61,072 nucleotides of DNA from Salegentibacter sp. R32 (GTDB lineage: Bacteria; Bacteroidota; Bacteroidia; Flavobacteriales; Flavobacteriaceae). Made by a program: the position numbers and the translations under genes. The stretch lies in assembly GCF_008692195.1 (NCBI RefSeq), contig NZ_RXOM01000021.1, positions 1 to 61,072 of the forward strand. The letters are read 5' to 3'. A model generated the notes under the pieces. It saw only the letters and a list, made by a program, of their open reading frames with translations. It made no database searches and was not told where the DNA came from. Each line of letters opens with the position of its first letter. Within the stretch, counting starts at the first letter, position 1. Positions 16,736 to 26,069 of this stretch are shown piece by piece.

Positions 16736-17625
16736 ATATGGTGCATTAATTTTTTTACCTCTTTTGCCATAATATCACTTAAATCTATTCCATTTGAAGA
16801 GTGTGGGATGGTATTACAAGTCACTATTTTTTCTACTCCGGAATCCAATAAATCTTGATAGGCGTTTCCTGAAAAAACGGCGTGAATGCCTACACAAATA
16901 GGTGGTTTCATTCCTGCTTTTTTAAGATGTTGTACGGTTTCAATCATTGTTCGGGCTGTGGAAATAATATCATCTACCAAAATGGGTGTAGCATCTTTAT
17001 ATATATCCACATCGGGAACAGAGACTTCTACATCACGGTCACCGTGACGCACCTTTTGTAATACCGTAAATGGTGCTCCTGCATTTTTGGCGACTTCTGA
17101 TACCCATTGTTCACTTTCAGAATCAGGTCCGATAAGTACCGGGTTTTCGATATTTTCTTTAATCCATTCTGAAATTGCGTCGGCAGCGTGAATCACTTTA
17201 TTTGGAATTTGATACACTTCTCCCAACGAACTAATTCTGTGCAAGTGAGGGTCAACTGTGGTAATGCTATCGGCGAAACCAGAAATCAATTTTCCGAAGA
17301 AACCGGAAGTCACTCCTTCTCCTTCATTAAATACTTTGTCCTGCCGCATATACGCCAAATAGGGTGCTACCAAACAGGTACACATAGCTCCTAATGATTT
17401 GGCTGTGTGGCTTAAAAAATATAGTGACAACAGTTTTTCGTCCGGTTCGTGCAAGGTGCATACCAGTACCACACATTTATCTTTAACATCAGACAATATG
17501 CGTGTGTATGATTCCCCGTCAGGGAATTTCCTTAATGTGGCTTGACCCACTTCAGCATCCATTTTTGTAGCCATTAGTTCTGTGAGTTCTTCATTTCCGG
17601 GAAGACTGAATAATATTGTTTTCAT
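16732..17625 (-). CDS. prs: Ribose-phosphate pyrophosphokinase (PRPP synthetase), archaeal-like variant
   Basis: A 297-aa enzyme of the family that makes PRPP from ribose 5-phosphate and ATP. The PRPP-binding loop ILVDDIISTARTM sits at about residue 216, and the flexible-loop region KVRHGDRDVEV precedes it. The divalent-ion motif is TVDPHLHRI, as in archaeal-type enzymes, where classic bacterial Prs has DLHAGQIQGFF. The length is also shorter than the bacterial norm of about 315. The host surely has its own chromosomal prs, so this is a second, divergent copy. It follows the phosphorylase gene by 10 bases, which suggests a shared nucleotide or ribose-phosphate role. Confidence 0.88.
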   Translation of the reverse strand: MKTILFSLPGNEELTELMATKMDAEVGQATLRKFPDGESYTRILSDVKDKCVVLVCTLHEPDEKLLSLYFLSHTAKSLGAMCTCLVAPYLAYMRQDKVFNEGEGVTSGFFGKLISGFADSITTVDPHLHRISSLGEVYQIPNKVIHAADAISEWIKENIENPVLIGPDSESEQWVSEVAKNAGAPFTVLQKVRHGDRDVEVSVPDVDIYKDATPILVDDIISTARTMIETVQHLKKAGMKPPICVGIHAVFSGNAYQDLLDSGVEKIVTCNTIPHSSNGIDLSDIMAKEVKKLMHHI

Positions 17626-17635
17626 AGTATGTTCT

Positions 17636-19138
17636 TTAATTTATAGTTATGATGTCGTTATGGTTGTTTTCATATTCCAAGGCATAATTAAGTTCACCTT
17701 TGGATTCAGCATATATGGTATAAAGCAGTTGGTTCTCTTCGATTTGTTCTCCCAAATGCACATTTAGAAGAATCCCTGCCGATTTAGATTGTGGTGCTCC
17801 AGAAAGCTTGGCCAGTTTTGCAATTTTACGGTTATCAATTCGTTGCAAAACGCCTGACTTTTCAGCTTTAATTTCAATTTTATAAGGTGCTAAAACTGGT
17901 TTTGAAAATTGACCTTGCGCCTTACAAATGGCTACGAATTTTTCATATGCTTTTCCAGATTTGAGAATTTTATGTGCGGTTTCCTGTCCCTTTCCTTTTT
18001 CTACTTTTCCAGAAAGTTCTAATAGTTCAGTAGCTAAAAGCAATGCTCTTTCTGTTAAGTCTTTAGGTGCATCTTCCTCATTTTTCAAAACTTTTAATAT
18101 ATCTATGGCTTCTAAAGTTGGACCGATACCCCTTCCAACAGGCTGCGTGCCATCCGTAACTACAACTTTTACATTCAACCCAACAGCAGTTCCAACGGTT
18201 TCCATATGATTTTTTAGTTTTTCTGCCATTTCGGTACTGCGAACCTTGGCGGTTTCTCCCACGGGAATATCAATGACCACGTGAGTAGAACCAGCTGCTG
18301 CCTTTTTAGAGAGTACTGAAGCGATGAGCTGACCTTCGCTATCAATATCCAAGGCTTTTTCAATTTTAATGAGCACATCATCGGCAGGACTTAACTGCGC
18401 TGTACCGCCCCAAACAAAACATCCGCCTTCTTTTTCTACTACGGTCTTTATTTCCTCGGAAGAGAGCGTAACATTGGTCAGTACTTCCATTGTATCTGCT
18501 GTGCCTGCTGGCGAAGTGATTGCCCGTGAGGATGTTTTTGGCATAGTAAGCCCATACGCGGCAACAATGGCAACTACCAATGGTGTTGTCCTATTGCCAG
18601 GCAATCCGCCAATACAATGTTTGTCGACCACGATATCCTTGTTCCAGTTCAGTTGCTTTCCGGAAGCAATCATTGCTTTCGTTAGGTCGGATATTTCATC
18701 AATATCCATTCGGTCGCCAGCACAGGCAGTAATAAATGCCGAAAGGTGGATGTTGGAATAATCGCCTTCCACGATATCGGTTATGATGTTGTTATAGGCC
18801 TTATAATCCAGTTTTTTGTTATAGATTTTTGCCCTGACGTGGCTTAAGGATTCAATAGGCTCTAAATGGGAAACATATAATGTATCGTTTGGGGAAACAT
18901 TGAGTTTTTTCGCAGCAGCATCTGATAGTCCGATTTCATTAGGCAACAGAATATCAGAATTCAGGACATTAAGACTTGCTACGATTGATGTATTTGCATT
19001 GGATATTCTTATTCGGGTAAGTGCTTCAAAACCTTCTGAAATACAAACGTGGCAATCTTCGCGCATATACACTACATTTTCGTTTTGGGTATAGATTCCG
19101 AGATGTTTATATTTTAATATGTTTGAGTGTGTGTCCAT
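17636..19138 (-). CDS. AMP/thymidine phosphorylase family (archaeal AMP phosphorylase-like)
   Basis: This 500-aa protein has the N-terminal extension of about 80 residues that separates archaeal AMP phosphorylases (about 500 aa) from classic DeoA (about 440). The phosphate-binding signature KHCIGGLPGNRTT occurs near residue 168, followed by SSRAITSPAGTADTMEVL. AMP phosphorylase converts NMPs and phosphate to free base plus ribose 1,5-bisphosphate; thymidine phosphorylase splits deoxynucleosides. The extension favours the first. The gene sits between a beta-CASP RNase and PRPP synthetase with gaps of 28 and 10 bases. No R15P isomerase or RubisCO is present in the window. Confidence 0.85.
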   Translation of the reverse strand: MDTHSNILKYKHLGIYTQNENVVYMREDCHVCISEGFEALTRIRISNANTSIVASLNVLNSDILLPNEIGLSDAAAKKLNVSPNDTLYVSHLEPIESLSHVRAKIYNKKLDYKAYNNIITDIVEGDYSNIHLSAFITACAGDRMDIDEISDLTKAMIASGKQLNWNKDIVVDKHCIGGLPGNRTTPLVVAIVAAYGLTMPKTSSRAITSPAGTADTMEVLTNVTLSSEEIKTVVEKEGGCFVWGGTAQLSPADDVLIKIEKALDIDSEGQLIASVLSKKAAAGSTHVVIDIPVGETAKVRSTEMAEKLKNHMETVGTAVGLNVKVVVTDGTQPVGRGIGPTLEAIDILKVLKNEEDAPKDLTERALLLATELLELSGKVEKGKGQETAHKILKSGKAYEKFVAICKAQGQFSKPVLAPYKIEIKAEKSGVLQRIDNRKIAKLAKLSGAPQSKSAGILLNVHLGEQIEENQLLYTIYAESKGELNYALEYENNHNDIITIN

Positions 19139-19166
19139 ATTTTATTGGTTGTTGTGATTTTTCGAT

Positions 19167-20543
19167 TTATTCTATTTCTTCGATGGTGTATAATTGCGGA
19201 ATTTCTGCATCCCACCCATAGGTTTCCTTGATGCCTTTTTGCAATGCTTCTGCACTCTCTTTTTCACCGTGTACAATGAAAATACGTTCGGGTTTGTTTT
19301 TTATCTTATCCATCCAGTCCATAAGTTCTGCGTGGTCTGCGTGTGCTGAAAGACCTTCAATTTCTGCAACTTCCATATCAAAGGGCACCCATTTTCCATA
19401 CACTTTAAGTTCCTTATCGCCTTCCAATAATTTTCTGCCTCGCGTACCTTCAGCTTGATAACCCACAAAAAGCAAGGTGTTGTTGGGGTTTTGTGCCTGT
19501 GTTTCAAGGTAGTTTAGCATTCTTCCGCCTGTGAGCATTCCGCTTCCTGCAATCACGATTTTCGGTTTATTATCTGTTCGTAATTCCATTGTTTCCCGAT
19601 AACTGCTTACGACCGTAAAGTGCGAGCACATTTCGTCACATTCGTTATCTTCCAACCTGTGCCAATCTCTTGTGCGATGAAACAATTCTAATACACTTGC
19701 TCCCATTGGGCTATCCATTATCATTTGTATTTTTGGTATTTTCTTCTCTTTCAATAATTTCCAAAAAATCAGCATCATCAATTGGGCACGTTCTACTGAA
19801 AAACTTGGAACAAATAGGCTGCCACCTCTGTTGATGGTGTCATTGACCAATTTTTCTATCTGTGGAAGTGCTTCTACTTCATCAGGATGAAATCTTCCTC
19901 CGTAGGTGGATTCAATAAATAATACATCTGCCTTTTTTGGCTTTAAGGGTGGAAACAGTAATAAATCGTTTGTTCTGCCTATATCGCCAGAAAACACAAA
20001 ACGTTTCCTGTGTACATCCAACTCAATGTAAGTTGCTCCCAGAATGTGTCCATTATATTGAAATCGAGCCCTTATGCCATCAAACAATGGAATCCATTGT
20101 GATTGCGGAATTCCTTTAAAATGAGGGATAGTTTTTTCTACATCCTTTAGGTCGTACAATGGTTCAGCAGGATTATGTTTGGAATAGCCTTCTTTATTGG
20201 CACGTTCTGCTTCTTGTTCCTGAATTTTTGCACTATCATTCAAAATGATTTTTGCAATATCCAAAGTGGGGTTGGTACCATAGATGGGTCCATTAAAGCC
20301 TTGCTTTACCAATCTCGGCAGATAACCTGTGTGGTCCATATGGCCGTGGGTGAGCAAAACAGCATCAATATCAGCAACATTAACAGGTGGGTACTCCCAG
20401 TTTTTAAGGCGTAATTCCTTTAGCCCTTGAAAAAGTCCGCAGTCTATGAGTATCTTTTTATCTCCTGTATCCACTAAATATTTTGAGCCGGTTACTGTGC
20501 CTGCCGCTCCTAAGAAATGGATGTTTATTTTATTTTTTTTCAT
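19167..20543 (-). CDS. MBL-fold/beta-CASP RNA-processing exonuclease
   Basis: This 458-aa protein combines a metallo-beta-lactamase core with a beta-CASP insert. The zinc motif LLTHGHMDHTG is at about residue 63, and later metal ligands occur in NGHILGA and SGDIG. The beta-CASP signature is IESTYGG and SGMLTGGR, with the final SAHAD. The family contains bacterial and archaeal CPSF-like ribonucleases that degrade or process RNA; no separate KH or RNase J C-terminal domain is seen. It has no obvious signal peptide, so it acts in the cytosol. It precedes the AMP phosphorylase gene on the same strand. Confidence 0.88.
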   Translation of the reverse strand: MKKNKINIHFLGAAGTVTGSKYLVDTGDKKILIDCGLFQGLKELRLKNWEYPPVNVADIDAVLLTHGHMDHTGYLPRLVKQGFNGPIYGTNPTLDIAKIILNDSAKIQEQEAERANKEGYSKHNPAEPLYDLKDVEKTIPHFKGIPQSQWIPLFDGIRARFQYNGHILGATYIELDVHRKRFVFSGDIGRTNDLLLFPPLKPKKADVLFIESTYGGRFHPDEVEALPQIEKLVNDTINRGGSLFVPSFSVERAQLMMLIFWKLLKEKKIPKIQMIMDSPMGASVLELFHRTRDWHRLEDNECDEMCSHFTVVSSYRETMELRTDNKPKIVIAGSGMLTGGRMLNYLETQAQNPNNTLLFVGYQAEGTRGRKLLEGDKELKVYGKWVPFDMEVAEIEGLSAHADHAELMDWMDKIKNKPERIFIVHGEKESAEALQKGIKETYGWDAEIPQLYTIEEIE

Positions 20544-20575
20544 TGGTATCTATTTAGGTTGTTGTACATAATTTA

Positions 20576-20851
20576 CTACAAGAGCTGCTCCCCAAATTTG
20601 TGACCACCGCAGCAGGAAGGTGTATTTCCTTTATCTTGTTTTGATTTGCTCAATTCCACTATTTCTTTATATAGATTACGAGAATCCTCTTTAATAAAAA
20701 GAGCCAATTTCTTTACTGATTTAGGTTCAAAGTGAACCATTTCCAATAATATCTCAAGGGCTTCTTCAAGTAGTTTTGAGTCATCTTCCAATGCCTAGTA
20801 AAATGGTTCTAAATCTATGTTGCCCTGTTTTTGCAATTCTTCAGTTTTCAT
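20576..20851 (-). pseudogene. Small Cys-containing protein with in-frame amber codon
   Basis: The natural frame starts at ATG 20851 and reads MKTEELQKQGNIDLEPFY, then TAG, then ALEDDSKLLEEALEIL and on to the stop at 20576, 91 codons in all. Apart from the TAG at codon 19 the frame is open. The C-terminus has SCCGGHKFG, a likely metal-binding patch, and the middle is helical. Without suppression, only a restart at the TTG codon two codons after the amber would yield a 71-aa product. The next gene in the array begins 32 bases later. I do not know the family. Confidence 0.6.
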
Positions 20852-20892
20852 TTGTATTATTTTTAAAAATTAGTAATTATTCATTATTTGAA

Positions 20893-21735
20893 TTAATGGG
20901 ATCTACATAATTCTCTTGAATCTTCGAGTATCTTATTTTGCCTTAGCTTACTGATACCCATTTGTTCCAAAAAGTCTGGATTTTCGTGTAGCTCCTTGCA
21001 GAGTATGATGCCTTGATCCAATAATTTTGTTTTTTCAGCTTTGGTAAGTGTTGTTAAAGCGGTTAAGGGATGTAGCCCCGATTTATCTATTCTGTCCTTG
21101 AGACCATTTCCTCTTGGATAATCCCAACTGGTCATAAGCATTCCAACACATTTCCCGTACTGAATGGCATCGGTTGTGAAACGCGTATTGGTGTAAACCC
21201 CGCCTTTATGAAGTTTAGCCTCGTGACCTTTTTGGTGTTTCCATTGCTTTTCCACGTCCAAAAACCGTGAATGGATATATAATGGGATTTTTACATTGCA
21301 AAACCTGCCTTGGTCACTATGGTATTTACATTCAATCATATAATGTTTATTTCCTTTTTGCGCTATCACATCCACTTCGTGCTGAACGCAATTGCCTTGA
21401 ACTATGACACCAACCTGTGTTGAAAATCCTTCGTGTGCCAATAGTTTGCCTACTAACTTTTCAAATGGAAAACCGGTTGGACCTAGTTCCATTAAAGCTT
21501 TTTTGAGCTTGTACTTTGAGGCACTTACCCTAGATTTTCGTTTTAGCATCTTGAAAGCCAACTGATAGATTTTTTTGGTTGTCATTCCTTCTTCAATCTG
21601 CTCTTGTACTTTCCGGGCTACATCCTGAATAATATCCTCATCTGCCCGTGAACGCCGCAGGGAGTTGATGAGTTTGTTTACATCAAAGGCTTCGTACTCA
21701 CCAGAGTATTTTTTTATTAAGACTGATTTATTCAT
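20893..21735 (-). CDS. ATP-cone domain fused to a PD-(D/E)XK nuclease-like domain
   Basis: This is a 280-aa protein. Residues 1-90 form an ATP-cone (LIKKYSGEYEAFDVNKLINSLRRS...), the nucleotide-sensing module known from ribonucleotide reductase and NrdR. Residues 90-220 form a restriction-like domain with the Mrr-type core: Glu120-x-Asp122 and ECK at 135-137. A helical tail follows. The combination suggests a nuclease whose activity depends on ATP or dATP levels, but that is inference. It lies 2 bases after the double-USP gene and upstream of the amber-interrupted ORF. It carries no modification partner, so it is not an ordinary restriction enzyme. Confidence 0.8.
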   Translation of the reverse strand: MNKSVLIKKYSGEYEAFDVNKLINSLRRSRADEDIIQDVARKVQEQIEEGMTTKKIYQLAFKMLKRKSRVSASKYKLKKALMELGPTGFPFEKLVGKLLAHEGFSTQVGVIVQGNCVQHEVDVIAQKGNKHYMIECKYHSDQGRFCNVKIPLYIHSRFLDVEKQWKHQKGHEAKLHKGGVYTNTRFTTDAIQYGKCVGMLMTSWDYPRGNGLKDRIDKSGLHPLTALTTLTKAEKTKLLDQGIILCKELHENPDFLEQMGISKLRQNKILEDSRELCRSH

Positions 21736-21737
21736 TG

Positions 21738-22568
21738 TTACATTTTAATAGTCATTACTGGTAATTCGGAGTGATTGGTTACACCCTCTGCGATGCTTTT
21801 AGAGAATAAAGTTAAAAAGCCTGTACGTCCGTGAGTACACATTGCGATTAAATCGGCATTTTTATATCGTAAAAAATTGTTTATCCCTGTTTCTACGTCT
21901 TGTTCGTTATATACATTCATTGAGAAGTTATCCAAATCGGGGAATTTTTTCAGGAACTCCTTGATGGGATCCAACCCTTGTTCTATACTGTTAAAATCGG
22001 TCTGAGTATTGACCCTCAATAAATGGATATGTGCGCCGCATTTTTCAGCAATCGAAATAACCTGCTTAAATGCATCGCTTACATCTTGAAGAAAATCTGA
22101 AACAAAAACGATATCCTTAAAAGGAAAGGATACTTCTTCATCCTTGACTACAACAACTGGTACATCAGCTTTCCTAACAATTTTTTCTACGTTGCTTCCC
22201 ATTAACTCACGTATACCGCCTCGGGTGCCACTACTTCCCGTAACTATAAAATCGTGATGAAAATGACCCGAATGTTTAAGGATATTTGCCTGACCACCAT
22301 CAAATTCAAGAAAAGTCCTGCACTCAAGGCCTTGTCGTTCTGCTTTTTTCTCCAGTTCTCTCAAGGAGGCTTTTGCGATGCCTATTTGCTTTACTGTTTC
22401 TGGATATCTTTTTTCTTTTTCCTTATCTAGCTCAACCCAGTTTACGGGGGTGTTAATTAAGTGAAAAAAATGAATTTCTGAATTGTAAAGCTTTGCCATT
22501 TCAATTCCGAGTTCCTCTGCTTTCTTGCAGTTTTCTGAAAAGTTTGTAGGTACGAGTATGTTTTTCAT
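21738..22568 (-). CDS. Universal stress protein with two Usp domains
   Basis: A 276-aa cytosolic protein has two tandem alpha/beta Usp domains. Domain 1 ends with VTGSSGTRGGIREL, an ATP-binding type loop. Domain 2 has the similar ATHGRTG-like segment MCTHGRTGFLTLFSKS before PVMTIKM. Tandem Usp proteins bind ATP or metabolites and promote survival under starvation, metal or respiratory stress. It is the first of two USP genes in the array. It is 32 bases downstream of the aldolase gene. Confidence 0.88.
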   Translation of the reverse strand: MKNILVPTNFSENCKKAEELGIEMAKLYNSEIHFFHLINTPVNWVELDKEKEKRYPETVKQIGIAKASLRELEKKAERQGLECRTFLEFDGGQANILKHSGHFHHDFIVTGSSGTRGGIRELMGSNVEKIVRKADVPVVVVKDEEVSFPFKDIVFVSDFLQDVSDAFKQVISIAEKCGAHIHLLRVNTQTDFNSIEQGLDPIKEFLKKFPDLDNFSMNVYNEQDVETGINNFLRYKNADLIAMCTHGRTGFLTLFSKSIAEGVTNHSELPVMTIKM

Positions 22569-22600
22569 GATTTATTGTTTTTAAATTGTTTTCGTTATAA

Positions 22601-23662
22601 TTAAGCTATGGTTATACTATCTTCCAGATATACCTGTTGGACGGAGTGCAGTAACTCAATCCCTCTAATAAAAGGCTTTTGAAATGCTTTTCGACCCATA
22701 ATCAATCCAGAGCCGCCAGCTCTTTTATTGATTAATGCTGTTGTTACCGCTTCGGTCAAATCTGATTCACCTTTAGAGCCACCGCCGGAATTGATCAATC
22801 CTATTTTGCCCATATAGCAATTGGCGACTTGTAATCGACAAAGGTCAATGGGATGTTCTGTGGTAAGGGTTTTATACATTTCATCATCATATTTCCCAAA
22901 CCCAATTTCCTTAAATCCAAAATTGTTTGTAGGTAATTTTTGTTTGATGATATCTGCCTGTATCGTTACGCCGATATGATTAGCTTGTCCGGTAACGTCG
23001 GCGGCAGCGTGATAATCTTTCTTTTCGGTTTTAAAATTTTCATTGCGGGTATAGCACCATAAAATGGTAGCCATTCCTAAACTATGGGCTTCTTCAAAAG
23101 CTTCAGCTATTTCTTTTAGCTGTCTGTTGCTTTCTGCTGAACCAAAATAAATCGTAGCTCCTACGGCAATTGCTCCCATATCCCAGGCATTTTTTACCTT
23201 ACCAAATAATGTTTGGTCATATTTATTTGGATAGGTAAGTAGCTCGTTATGGTTAATCTTGACGATAAAAGGGATTTTATGGGCATATTTTCGGGCGTTC
23301 AATCCCAATACACCAAACGTGGATGCCACACCATTACATCCTGCTTCTATTGCCAATTTTATGATGTTCTCTGGGTCAAAATAATCTGGGTTTTTATAGA
23401 ATGAAAAGGCCGCGCTATGCTCAATACCTTGGTCAACAGGAAGAATACTTAAATAACCAGTTCCTGCCAGATTTCCGTGATTGTATAATTGGGAAAGGCT
23501 ACGAAGTACCTGTGGATTTCTGTTACTTTGAACAAATACCTTATCTATGTTTGCTTTACTGGGGGTTTGCAGTTCATCCTTTGTTATTTTTTCACAAACG
23601 TGTTCTAAATAGAAGTCTGCTTTTTCTCCTAAAAGTTCTACTATATTCTTGTCTGTTTTCAT
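22601..23662 (-). CDS. fbaB: Class I fructose-bisphosphate aldolase (FbaB/DhnA type)
   Basis: This 353-aa protein is close in length and sequence pattern to Escherichia coli FbaB (350 aa). Recognisable are [13 protein letters not shown] near the N-terminus, [12 protein letters not shown], and the long conserved stretch around [17 protein letters not shown] and [11 protein letters not shown], ending with [17 protein letters not shown]. Class I enzymes cleave fructose 1,6-bisphosphate through a lysine Schiff base and need no metal, unlike zinc-dependent class II aldolase. It follows the GAPDH gene by 11 bases, so two consecutive glycolytic steps are encoded together. Confidence 0.9.
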   Translation of the reverse strand: MKTDKNIVELLGEKADFYLEHVCEKITKDELQTPSKANIDKVFVQSNRNPQVLRSLSQLYNHGNLAGTGYLSILPVDQGIEHSAAFSFYKNPDYFDPENIIKLAIEAGCNGVASTFGVLGLNARKYAHKIPFIVKINHNELLTYPNKYDQTLFGKVKNAWDMGAIAVGATIYFGSAESNRQLKEIAEAFEEAHSLGMATILWCYTRNENFKTEKKDYHAAADVTGQANHIGVTIQADIIKQKLPTNNFGFKEIGFGKYDDEMYKTLTTEHPIDLCRLQVANCYMGKIGLINSGGGSKGESDLTEAVTTALINKRAGGSGLIMGRKAFQKPFIRGIELLHSVQQVYLEDSITIA

Positions 23663-23673
23663 CTTGATAGTAT

Positions 23674-24687
23674 TTAATGGATTCCTAAACTTTCATTTGT
23701 TTTGGCTATGGATTTTGTACCATCTGTTTCAATTCCAGTTAATGCCCTAATAGCATCAATTGTTTCCGGGATTACAATAGCTTGGTTATCGACCACGTAG
23801 GCATAAAAGAGTTCGTCTCCCTGTACCTTCAGCATATCTTCCCATAGTGCTACTTCGTACATATCGCCCCAAGGCCTTCCCATATCCAAGAACATTTCCT
23901 TAATGGTATTGTTAGAAACCAGACCTTGGTCATATTGAATTAATTTAATACGACTTGAAGTTTTGAAAGCATTTAGCACTTCTTCCTTTGTCGCCTGCTT
24001 TTTCAATTTCACATTCCAATAATGCATATGGCTTAAGGTTTCGGGTACCTTTACCGCTGCGGTGATGACATCCAATTCTGGATCTACACTTTTAGCATCC
24101 GGACCTTGATGGCTTGGGATATCTTTTTCGGGAACCATCGTATTCATAATACCACCCAAATGACTTTCCCAAGGGTCTGTAGCTCTTCTTAAAAGTGTAC
24201 CTCTGGCATAATCCAATAAATCGGCTCTTTTTAAAGCGGTCAAGGTTCTTAAAATAGACGTAGTATTACAAGAAACTACTCTTGTCGCATTCAAGTTTAG
24301 AGCCGATTTGTAATTATTTTCTGCACTAAAGGAATGCCCTGTGGTTTCGTGTTTTTCGCCACCGTGTAGAATAAATTTGATGTTTTGCTCCTTGTAGATA
24401 ACGACATTCTGAGCGGCAATTTTTTTGGGTGTACAGTCCACAACAAGATCTGATTTCTTTAAAAGTTCCTGTAAGCTTCCTTTTACCGAAATCCCTTCAG
24501 ATTTCATTTTATCAGCAGCATCTTTAGTTGCTGCATAAATGTCGTATTCCTTTCTTACGGCATTTTGAATTCGCCAATCGCTAATGATATCGCATACGCC
24601 CGAAAGCTTCATATCGTTTTGTAAGTTGATGGCATCTGCCACCCTTTTTCCAATGACTCCGTAACCTATAACTGCTACATTTTTCAT
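23674..24687 (-). CDS. Type II (archaeal-type) glyceraldehyde-3-phosphate dehydrogenase
   Basis: A 337-aa enzyme begins with a Rossmann motif ([17 protein letters not shown]). The nucleophilic Cys140 lies in [11 protein letters not shown], and [13 protein letters not shown] and [13 protein letters not shown] are typical of the archaeal type II family. That family is only remotely related to bacterial GapA and uses NADP or NAD to oxidise glyceraldehyde 3-phosphate. The host will have its own GapA, so this is an additional isoenzyme of different ancestry. It is co-transcribed with class I aldolase and lies 19 bases after the APC permease gene. Confidence 0.88.
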   Translation of the reverse strand: MKNVAVIGYGVIGKRVADAINLQNDMKLSGVCDIISDWRIQNAVRKEYDIYAATKDAADKMKSEGISVKGSLQELLKKSDLVVDCTPKKIAAQNVVIYKEQNIKFILHGGEKHETTGHSFSAENNYKSALNLNATRVVSCNTTSILRTLTALKRADLLDYARGTLLRRATDPWESHLGGIMNTMVPEKDIPSHQGPDAKSVDPELDVITAAVKVPETLSHMHYWNVKLKKQATKEEVLNAFKTSSRIKLIQYDQGLVSNNTIKEMFLDMGRPWGDMYEVALWEDMLKVQGDELFYAYVVDNQAIVIPETIDAIRALTGIETDGTKSIAKTNESLGIH

Positions 24688-24706
24688 ATAAATTGTTTTT
24701 AATTAA

Positions 24707-26062
24707 TTATGATTTGTTGTTTTTATTATTTGTATTCTCCATTCCCATAGGCATATTGCCATCATCGTCTGTATGCGAAATCATAAAAAGGCGTTCCGCC
24801 ACAAGTATTAGAACAATCCCAATCGCTGCTACGATAAGCACCAAAGGATCGTTCAGATATTTTATATAAAGAAAAGCTGCCAATACCGCAATGTCCAATA
24901 CGATGGCTATTAATGGGATGATAGGCTGAAAAACCACTTTGTTTTTAAGGTGACGGAACAGCCCCCAATGGATAGCGATATCCATAATAAGGTAAAAAAT
25001 AGCCCCAATGGATGCTATCCTTGTCAAATCGAAAAGCACGGTCAGTAAAATGGCAAGGGAAGACGTGAATATTAGCGCTGGATTTTTAAAATTACCTATC
25101 CTTTTTAAAGAGGGTACTTGTTTCATATTGCTGAGCATTGCCAACAAGCGTGAAGAGGAAAAGATACTGGCAATGACCCCAGAAACCGTGGCAATAATGG
25201 CAATGCCAATGGTAATCCAGGAACCCCATTCCCCAAAAACAGGTTTTGCGGCGGCTGCAAGGGCATAATCTTTAGCTTCGATTATTTCAGGAATGCTTAA
25301 ACCTCCCGCAACAGCTAATGCCAAGGCTACATATATCAGTGTGCAGATAAGTATGGAAAACACGATAGACCTACCAAGATTTTTATGCGGGTTTTTAATA
25401 TCGGCCCCTTGGTTCGTGATAGTGGTAAAGCCTTTATAAGCAAGGATAGATAACGCCAAAGCGGCCACAAATCCGAAGCCTTGTGGTAATGTCTCAGTAT
25501 TTTTGGGAATATAGTTTCCCGTAATATCGGCAAAACCTGAAATTGCAAGGCCGGCAATAGCTAAAATTGCTATTCCCACTACCTTTATAATAGCGGTAAA
25601 TGTCGCGGTGGCACCAATAACCTTATTGCCCAGGATGTTCACTATATAAGCAACAACAATTAGCCCAACACCCAGGGTAGAGGCATAACCTGCATAGGAC
25701 TCGGGAAATAGTCTCAACGTATATGCTCCAAAAGTGCCCGCCACCAGACTTTCGGAAACTACCATTGATACGTACATCAGCAAAGAATAAAACCCTGTTG
25801 TTGTTCCAGGTCCATAGGATTTGTTAAGGAATTTAACCACACCTCCAGACGATGGAAAAGCATTTGAAAACTTGACATAGGAATATGAGCTAAAACCCAC
25901 CACAACAGCACCTGCAATAAATGCAATGGGAAATAGATCACCCACCAACTCTGCTATTTGCCCCATAAGGACAAATATGCCAGCACCAATCATTACGCCT
26001 GTACCAAGAGATATGGAACCTATTAGGGAAAGCTTATTATTTTTATCTGTGTTTTTTTTCAT
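24707..26062 (-). CDS. APC-superfamily permease
   Basis: This 451-aa protein has about 12 membrane helices. The helix 1 motif GTGVMIGAGIFVLMG (about residues 20-34) and the unwound helix 6 region fit amino-acid/polyamine/organocation permeases. The C-terminus is hydrophilic and Asn/Lys rich (DGNMPMGMENTNNKNNKS). The substrate is unknown; an amine or amino acid is usual for this family. It starts 7 bases downstream of the NDH-2 stop. Its presence between NDH-2 and GAPDH may mean import of a compatible nitrogen source or acid-stress relief; nothing in the sequence decides this. Confidence 0.82.
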   Translation of the reverse strand: MKKNTDKNNKLSLIGSISLGTGVMIGAGIFVLMGQIAELVGDLFPIAFIAGAVVVGFSSYSYVKFSNAFPSSGGVVKFLNKSYGPGTTTGFYSLLMYVSMVVSESLVAGTFGAYTLRLFPESYAGYASTLGVGLIVVAYIVNILGNKVIGATATFTAIIKVVGIAILAIAGLAISGFADITGNYIPKNTETLPQGFGFVAALALSILAYKGFTTITNQGADIKNPHKNLGRSIVFSILICTLIYVALALAVAGGLSIPEIIEAKDYALAAAAKPVFGEWGSWITIGIAIIATVSGVIASIFSSSRLLAMLSNMKQVPSLKRIGNFKNPALIFTSSLAILLTVLFDLTRIASIGAIFYLIMDIAIHWGLFRHLKNKVVFQPIIPLIAIVLDIAVLAAFLYIKYLNDPLVLIVAAIGIVLILVAERLFMISHTDDDGNMPMGMENTNNKNNKS

Positions 26063-26069
26063 TTCAAAA

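Noticed and set aside
18369-18761. Plus-strand 130-aa ORF
   Set aside because: It lies wholly inside the AMP phosphorylase gene on the other strand, which has strong family motifs.
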